Of a stretch of DNA of 12,454 nucleotides, positions 8,344-12,454 are shown in pieces. The position numbers and the translations under genes are program-made. Position 1 is the first letter of the stretch. Every line of letters starts with the position of its first letter. The DNA comes from Chromera velia (Eukaryota; Sar; Chromeraceae). Location of the stretch: NCBI GenBank assembly GCA_018398765.1, contig JAHBMJ010003200.1, positions 1-12,454 on the forward strand. Reading direction: 5' to 3'. The notes beneath the pieces are model-generated. The model made no database searches. It saw only the letters and a list, made by a program, of their open reading frames with translations, and was not told where the DNA came from.

Positions 8344-8356
8344 CCCCCCCCCCCCC
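8344..8356. repeat. Poly(C) homopolymer, 13 bases
   Basis: Thirteen consecutive C, flanked by AGA and TTTAGACC. A slippage-prone site in non-coding DNA, also a likely place for assembly or sequencing length errors. Confidence 0.9.
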
Positions 8357-8386
8357 TTTAGACCTCGTCGCTTCGGCATGCAAACT

Positions 8387-8440
8387 AAGCCGTTTTCCCC
8401 GAGTGAGCCATTTTCCTCAAGCGAGCCATTCTTATTGTAG
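8387..8440. repeat. Three diverged 18-bp direct repeats
   Basis: Units start at 8387 (AAGCCGTTTTCC), 8405 (GAGCCATTTTCC) and 8423 (GAGCCATTCTTA), period 18 bp. On the minus strand they read as an NGSLxE hexapeptide repeat, but without any supporting gene context. Confidence 0.6.
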
Positions 8441-8662
8441 TGAGTGTGAACACAGAAGTTCGTTGCTTGACTCATGAGAGAAGATCGTGCAGTATTGACA
8501 GAGAACGACTGAATCAGATCTGAAAGTGTAAGGAGTCGTGTCACTTCAACTCAGACACAAGAGGCGTACAGTGGTCTTCAAACGGCGGTAAGCATCACAA
8601 AGCAAGCACTCAAGCAATCCCAGTCTCTGCTTCTGGTATCCGTGACTGATCTTCCAGTGCAG

Positions 8663-8834
8663 GTCGCGGAAATCATCAGCCTTCTGCAACATATTCAGAC
8701 AACACTTTCTTCCATCTCGAGTGTTTCCGTCTCCAGGGATGAAGAGACAAACTTGCAAGAGTGCAGCTCCGAAATAAACCCTCAAGAGATGGACAAGCCT
8801 AGTAGCGTTTCCTTTCGCAAGTCAACCAGAAGAG
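8663..8834 (+). CDS. Candidate upstream exon of the MYND gene
   Basis: An open stretch flanked by splice-like signals: acceptor CCAGTGCAG (8654-8662) and donor AGAG|GTAAGC at 8835. A further GTAAGC at 8588 could be the donor of the preceding 75-nt intron. It encodes VAEIISLLQHIQTTLSSISS, an amphipathic helix, followed by an acidic and Ser-rich stretch ending RKSTRR. It leaves in phase 1; acceptors at 9060 or 9063 (CTATAG, AGTAG) would join it in frame to the MYND reading frame. No initiator ATG is found, so the gene start is unknown. I recognise no domain. Confidence 0.35.
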
Positions 8835-9063
8835 GTAAGCGCTGATCAAGATTGCAGTGGCTCCAGACGCTAAGCCTTCAAGGAGAGGGAGATGGCAGAA
8901 ATAAAAACGGTTACGTTTTTCCAGGCGCCTTCCCCTTGTCGCATCCTTCCAGCGACCTATCAGCCTGGGAGGCCCACAGCTTGCCCATGGTATCCATATT
9001 GTCCGAGGCCCTTCCACTAGGTTTCTGACAAGGCCAAAGGCTTTGGCAGCAACGCTATAGTAG

Positions 9064-9581
9064 ATGCTCAGTTGCGTGTGCCTTCCACGAGACTGTCCCA
9101 CCAAGTGAACCACCTTCACGTCTCTCCTCCCCCCAACTGCAATGTCACTGTGCATAGCGAGGTCTTGCGCAACACACCCAGTTCAGGTCAACCTGCAAGT
9201 GCAGAACAAGACAGTCACCCTGTTGTAATAGTTCTAACTCCAGGAAGCTATCCGGTCCCCACATCCCCAGATGAAGACTCCGTCTTTCCACCTATGTACG
9301 AGACTGTCCCCGTCTCTACACCCACAGACCACGACTCGATCGTTCCACGTACAGCCATCCCAAGCCTCACGTCTTCTAGCGCGTCTTCTTTGACAGCGGA
9401 ACCGATCTTTGCATCTCATAACACTTCTGCAGCGCCGGCTACCCTGCAATGCTGGCAATGCGAAGACAGCAATGCGGGAAAGAGGTGCAGTCACTGGCAG
9501 TGCAAAGTTGCAACTTATTGCAGCGTTGCATGTCAGAAGGTTCACTGGAAGACTCACAGAGCGAAATGCGACAGAAAGTAG
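9064..9581 (+). CDS. MYND-type zinc finger protein, 5' end uncertain
   Basis: The frame is open from 9021 (after TAG 9018) to TAG 9579. Residues before the finger are Ser/Thr/Pro/Val-rich, probably disordered. The C-terminal MYND domain (9450-9569) has CWQC, then CSHWQC, YCSVAC, and QKVHWKTHRAKC, giving the eight ligand positions C-C-C-C-C-C-H-C. MYND fingers bind proline-rich peptides and act as protein interaction modules (established). The third and fourth Cys are four residues apart instead of the usual two. No in-frame ATG precedes 9294 within this exon, so translation must start in an upstream exon or at 9294. The stop at 9579 sits four codons after the last ligand, but the same frame continues open beyond it (see next entry), so the true C-terminus is doubtful. 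The partner protein is unknown. Confidence 0.6.
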
Positions 9582-9971
9582 GCAAGACACGTTATGAAGG
9601 GCACAAAGAAGGAGAATCTGATGAATAGTGCAGAAGCGCTAGACTTCTTGAAGAGAGTCGAGATAGCAACTAAAGCAAGGAAGCAGGAGCTTGTTAACAA
9701 GCAAGTGGTGAACTTTGTGGTTGGCTGTCTCTGCATCGACGGGCCCATCAAGACGATTGGCCAAGACAAGGATCGAACGGATATGCAGAGGGACGTTTGA
9801 CTTACTCAGCTGATCAAAGGGGCACTAGACGCACTCACAGCACTCCCCAACCAGATGGTGGAGGATGCATTGGATAAAGACCCCAAAGAAAGCCTCCGAA
9901 ATGATTTGCTTTGTCTGCTCTGCCATATTGCCGAACAAGACCTCATGCCGGAAAGGGTGAAGGAAGGGTGA
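9582..9971 (+). pseudogene. Continuation of the MYND frame, interrupted by an in-frame TGA
   Basis: In the same frame as the MYND finger, 9582-9797 and 9801-9968 are both open, separated only by TGA at 9798, and end at TGA 9969. The first part (ATG at 9594) is Lys/Glu-rich and helical, with ALDFLKRVEIATKARKQEL then VVNFVVGCLCIDGPIK. The second, after CTTACTCAG, reads LIKGALDALTALPNQMVEDA and ends MPERVKEG. A non-coding tail would rarely stay open for about 390 nt in one frame apart from one stop. Either an old coding region has taken nonsense changes (TAG from CAG, TGA from CGA, both C-to-T), or unseen introns remove the stops; CTTACTCAG at 9801-9809 looks like an acceptor. No family recognised. 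Confidence 0.45.
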
Positions 9972-10124
9972 CACTGTGGTTGCGTGTGGTTGAAACCGCG
10001 GGTCAAAGTTTTTGTGTCACAGTGACTCTGCATGCTTCTCAGACGGTTTGTTCATCAATCGATGGTAAATTTCTTTCTCTTCTTATTCAGTCTCTATCTT
10101 CTTTCTTTTCTTTTCCCTTTCTTA

Positions 10125-10830
10125 GACTTAGAATGTGAAACCTGTCTTTCTTGTCACTCCCTCTATCACTTCACCTCTATTAGTCAGACAGAACAATTAG
10201 AAGCAATCCATAAGAAGAGAGAGGATTTCCTATTCTCATCTGTGTGTCTCGGGAAAAGAACGTTCATGGTGACTCTGAAAAGTGCGAAAGAAAAGAGAAG
10301 TGAACTCTCGATTTCCCTTTCCTTTTTTTTCTCTGTTTGAAAGTTTCTTTTCTGCAACTCTCTCTGTCACCTCACCTTTTTTGAGTCGGACAGAATAACA
10401 GAAAGCAACCCACAAGAAGAGAGAGGGTCTTCCATGCATTCTCCTCTGTGTGTCTCGGGAAAAGAATGTTCTTGGTTACTCAGAAAAGTATGAAAGAAAA
10501 CAGAAGGGTACTTCTCTCTTTTTCTCACTTAGTCTCAATTTTTCGTTCTTTTTTCTCACTCTGGTTGAAGTTTCTTTTCTTGTTACTCTCCCTGACAGTG
10601 TCACTTCATCTTTCTGAGTCAGACAGAACGATAAAAAGCAACCCATAAGAAGAGATAGGGCTTTAATTACTGTTCCCCTTTATGCGTCTCGGGAAAAGAA
10701 ACGTTCGTGATTACTCTGAAAAGTATGAAATAAACGTGTTCTCTCTCTCACTTGGTCTTAACTAGGTCTTAATTTCTTCTCTCAATTCTTTTTCTTCTTT
10801 TCACTCTTGCGTTTCAGCACTAAAAGTCAT
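10125..10830. repeat. Diverged tandem array, about three units of 206-234 bp
   Basis: Three copies are anchored by GTCTCGGGAAAAGAA at 10246, 10452 and 10686 (spacing 206 and 234). Each is preceded by AGTCRGACAGAAY, then AAGCAAYCCAYAAGAAGAGA, and followed by a TGACTCTGAAAAGT-like element and a long pyrimidine stretch (TTTCTTTTC). A partial fourth copy may lie at about 10060-10130, where only the pyrimidine tail is recognisable. Divergence between copies is substantial and indels lie mainly in the T/C runs. Short open frames inside are chance. It lies between the MYND gene and the transposons; no function is evident. Confidence 0.8.
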
Positions 10831-10866
10831 TTCGCTTTTGGCAGCCTTTTGCCCCTCTGCCAGATG

Positions 10867-10874
10867 GCCTCAGA
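10867..10874. repeat. Left target-site duplication (8 bp)
   Basis: GCCTCAGA directly before the left inverted repeat. It matches GCCTTAGA (11672-11679) directly after the right inverted repeat at 7 of 8 positions. Confidence 0.7.
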
Positions 10875-11148
10875 TAGTGACCATGTTTGATTTGATTTGA
10901 TTTGATTTGATTTGATTTGAGGTAGGGCTTAAGCTCAAATCAAATATCCAGTCAGGGAGGACCTAGTGTTTAAAGACCTATCAAATACGATCAAATATTT
11001 GATCAATATGACTTTCAACCTCAAATATGAAGGTCCCGAAAAAACTTTTTGCAAGTACCAATCCGTCACGCATGCTGATTCAAATGAAAAAACCTAAATC
11101 TTGATGGTTTGCTCTCAAAAAAAAAACGTTTTGAGCTGCACTGAAATT

Positions 11149-11256
11149 AGAAAGCTGAAAAGCTAGAGAAAAAGCTCTCAGCAGCTCCCATCACCGATCG
11201 ATTCGATTCACATTGAAGAAAGTGATCATGAAGAAGAGGAAAAGGAAGTGCCATAA
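11149..11256 (+). pseudogene. Remnant of a transposon ORF 3' end
   Basis: In one frame this reads RKLKS, TAG (11164-11166), RKSSQQLP, IDSIHIEESDHEEEEKEVP and TAA (11254-11256). The second transposon copy has the same frame on the minus strand with CAG in place of the TAG. The acidic ending after EESD is probably the original C-terminus, because in the second copy a deletion removes it. Only the last ~35 codons are left; the rest of the ORF is lost at about 11150. Confidence 0.45.
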
Positions 11257-11434
11257 AGCTGAGTGATTGTCGCCTCAATTTTGGTACGTGCTCTAACTTT
11301 ATCGTATCAACCAAAAGTCATATGCAATTTCAAATCTATCAATTTTACGTTCTTAATCTCTATTAGTACTAGACTGAGACTAGTCACTGAATCTCAGTGA
11401 CTAGTGTATATACACTGCCACACAGGCATATTTT
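11227..11434. other. About 208-bp segment present in the left copy, absent from the right copy
   Basis: The two transposon copies align up to AGTGAT (11221-11226) and again from TTTTACGG (11435). In the right copy those two points are joined directly. The segment has no inverted ends or target duplication, so a deletion in the right copy is likelier than an insertion in the left. It contains a perfect hairpin (11379-11405). Confidence 0.65.
11379..11405. repeat. Perfect 12-bp inverted repeat with 3-nt loop
   Basis: ACTAGTCACTGA (11379-11390), ATC, TCAGTGACTAGT (11394-11405). The arms contain GTGAC-like sequence close to the transposon terminus TAGTGAC, so it might be an internal transposase-binding site, or the scar of a nested excision. 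Confidence 0.75.
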
Positions 11435-11671
11435 TTTTACGGAACTGATAAGTTATAATTTTATATATATTTTTTTAAATTTTTGAAACACACATCAGAA
11501 AATGTTCAATATAACTATTGTCATGAGAAAATGACCAGAGTGACAGTAAGTCAGTGACTCAGTGAGGAACCCTAAGAGATTAACCTCAAATCTTACCTCA
11601 AATATCAAATATTTGAGGTTGAAGCTCAAATCAAATCAAATCAAATATAATCAAATCAAACATAGTCACTA

Positions 11672-11679
11672 GCCTTAGA
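11672..11679. repeat. Right target-site duplication (8 bp)
   Basis: GCCTTAGA, partner of GCCTCAGA at 10867-10874, with one C/T difference. Confidence 0.7.
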
Positions 11680-11754
11680 CCGGAACAAGAAAGCCATTCA
11701 GATAAAGGAAAAATGATGCCGTGTGTGCTTTTTCTTCAATTATAAACTGTTTAC

Positions 11755-11900
11755 GGCACAGGCTAGAGCTGTGTGGGCCAGCCAGGGAGGTTTGATACGT
11801 CTAGACGCTTTCTTTGGGAGCTGCACGTCGGACATTCGGCATTGGGGCGGGAGGCCAATCCTCCGGATATAAATCCTAATCCTAATCCTAAAAATAAAAA
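11755..11900 (+). mobile_element. Possible 3' tail of a 5'-truncated retroelement
   Basis: A GC-rich island (GGGCCAGCCAGGGAGG ... GGCGGGAGGCCAATCCTCCGGAT) sits in AT-rich DNA. It ends in a small hairpin (GGAGG/CCTCC, about 11855-11875), then TAAATCC and three ATCCTA units, then an A-rich run. A stem followed by a short tandem tail is how RTE/L1-type LINEs and their SINEs often end. There is no open reading frame to prove it and I cannot see the 5' limit or a target duplication. A gene-derived fragment is the alternative. Confidence 0.3.
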
Positions 11901-11913
11901 ATGAAGTCTGACA

Positions 11914-12454
11914 TAGTGACCATATTTGATTTGATTATATTTGATTTGATTTGATTTGAGCTTCAACCTCAAATATTTGATATTTGAGGTAAGATTTGAA
12001 GTTAACCTCTTAGGGTTCCTTACTGAGTCACTGACTTACTGTCACTCTGATCATTTTTTCATGATAATAGTTATCAGAACATTTCTGATGTGTGTTTCAA
12101 AAATTTAAAAAAATATATATAAAATTATAACGTATCAGTTCCGTAAAAATCACTTTCTTCAATGTGAATCGAATCGATCGGTGGTGGGAGCTGCTGAGAG
12201 CTTTTTCTCTGGCTTTTCGGCTTTCCAGGAGTGGGTGCTCCTGGGCTTCTATTCGGTTGCGGAGAGATGACAACGGGGTGAGACGGAGAACCACGCACAT
12301 GTTTGCTATTGCTGTTGGTGTTGGAACCGTCCTGTTTCTGGGTAGCTAAGCATCCAGAGTTGGTAAGTTCGGCTACCCTCTGTGCTACGCCAGGGCCGAC
12401 AACAAGCTCCTTGTGTTGGAGGTGAATATAGAGAGGTCGGTAGCCTTCCTCACC
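11914..12454 (-). mobile_element. Second hAT-like element, opposite orientation, runs off the window
   Basis: It starts TAGTGACCATATTTGATTTG at 11914 and is the reverse complement of the right end of the first element, collinear through 12225 (which matches 11150) apart from the 208-bp segment. From 12226 it departs from the left copy exactly where that copy's ORF remnant ends. The new sequence is GC-richer and open on the minus strand, so this copy retains interior sequence the first one lost. Its other terminus lies beyond the window. Confidence 0.65.
12125..12454 (-). CDS. Partial ORF, possible hAT transposase C-terminal part
   Basis: On the minus strand 109 codons are open from the window edge to TAA (12125-12127), with no start inside, so it continues from outside. 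It begins GEEGYRPLYIHLQHKELV, then GPGVAQRVAELTNSG, then a Ser/Pro/Asn/Lys-rich tail with SPQPNRSPGAPTPGKPKSQ, IDSIHIEESD and FYGTDTL. The last residues are probably new, created by the 208-bp deletion. No catalytic residues or hATC dimerisation motif are visible; they would lie upstream. Assignment as a transposase rests on its position inside the element, not on recognised homology. Confidence 0.4.
   Translation of the reverse strand, partial: GEEGYRPLYIHLQHKELVVGPGVAQRVAELTNSGCLATQKQDGSNTNSNSKHVRGSPSHPVVISPQPNRSPGAPTPGKPKSQRKSSQQLPPPIDSIHIEESDFYGTDTL

Larger units (their letters stand above)
7723..8562. other. AT-rich intergenic region, helicase 3' flank
   Basis: Base composition drops sharply from the GC-rich last exon to AT-rich DNA from about 7730. 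This stretch should hold the helicase 3' UTR, but there is no clear AATAAA; ATAATAATATTG near 7914 is the closest. It contains the hairpin at 7965-8007, a 13-base C run at 8344-8356 and an 18-bp repeat at 8387-8440. Open frames here are short and lack codon bias or recognisable motifs, so I call no gene. Confidence 0.6.
10875..11671 (+). mobile_element. Non-autonomous hAT-like DNA transposon, 797 bp
   Basis: The ends are inverted: the left end reads TAGTGACCATGTTTGATTTG and the right end, on the other strand, TAGTGACTATGTTTGATTTG. An 8-bp duplication (7/8) flanks it. Eight-bp duplications and termini of the form YARNG are hallmarks of the hAT superfamily. Both subterminal regions are rich in TTTGA/TCAAA units: seven in a row at 10886-10920 on the left, and several at 11627-11660 on the right. 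No transposase is encoded; only a short coding remnant at 11149-11256 is shared with the second copy. It thus looks like an internally deleted derivative. P and Merlin also make 8-bp duplications, but their end sequences fit less well. Confidence 0.75.

Noticed and set aside
8401-8422. AGCCATTTT..TCAAG resembling the dinoflagellate spliced leader
   Set aside because: It differs from the 22-nt leader at several positions, lacks the following donor and Sm-site arrangement, and is better explained as one of three 18-bp repeats.
8799-9155. 118-codon minus-strand open frame opposite the MYND gene
   Set aside because: No ATG-supported domain, no match I can name, and it overlaps the better supported plus-strand gene. 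Kept only as a low possibility.
9578-9628. A 51-nt intron that would remove the MYND TAG stop
   Set aside because: The GTAGGC donor and ATAG acceptor keep frame, but the intron would be far shorter than any other here and lacks a pyrimidine tract.
1-12454. CRISPR array, bacterial operon or phage features
   Set aside because: The repeats are tandem microsatellites or transposon ends without spacers, and the genes are spliced; the window is eukaryotic.

Overview
The window is nuclear DNA from a eukaryote with many introns. GC-rich, homopolymer-laden coding exons are broken by GT-AG introns of about 190-570 nt, with abundant microsatellites and AT-rich intergenic DNA carrying DNA transposons. 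This style fits a protist or alga; an alveolate such as a chromerid is my best guess, but nothing here fixes the species.

Region 1 (1-7722, + strand) is one gene: the 3' part of a DEAH-box RNA helicase of the DHX37/Dhr1(Ecm16) family, the nucleolar enzyme that removes U3 snoRNA from the pre-40S particle. I rebuilt 13 exons (134-536, 869-943, 1258-1601, 1852-1916, 2187-2259, 2708-2890, 3085-3133, 3386-4173, 4459-4506, 4788-6032, 6357-6461, 7035-7151, 7404-7722). They total 3814 nt, keep one frame across all 12 introns, and give 1270 whole codons plus a stop. All helicase motifs (I, Ia, Ib, II, III, V, VI), the winged-helix/HA2 region, the OB-like fold and the C-terminal domain appear in family order. 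The N-terminus lies upstream of the window. Ten of the 12 introns begin GTC rather than GTA/GTG, and the motif GTCAGT grows into GTCA repeats right at several donors, reaching about 200 bp in intron 11.

Region 2 (7723-8562) is AT-rich intergenic DNA with a structured hairpin and small repeats but no supported gene. Region 3 (about 8563-9971, + strand) holds a MYND zinc-finger gene of uncertain 5' structure. Its reading frame continues, broken by two in-frame stops, through a helical lysine/glutamate-rich segment, so it may be decaying or mis-modelled. Region 4 (about 10125-10830) is a diverged tandem array of about three units of 206-234 bp.

Region 5 (10875-12454) holds two related DNA transposons in opposite orientation. 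The left copy (10875-11671, 797 bp) has terminal inverted repeats starting TAGTGAC and an 8-bp target duplication matching at 7 of 8 positions, which points to a non-autonomous hAT-type element. The right copy starts at 11914 and runs off the window. Where the left copy has lost its interior, the right copy carries an open reading frame on the minus strand. I infer that it is a longer, perhaps autonomous relative whose transposase gene lies beyond the right edge. Between the two sits a possible retroelement 3' tail.
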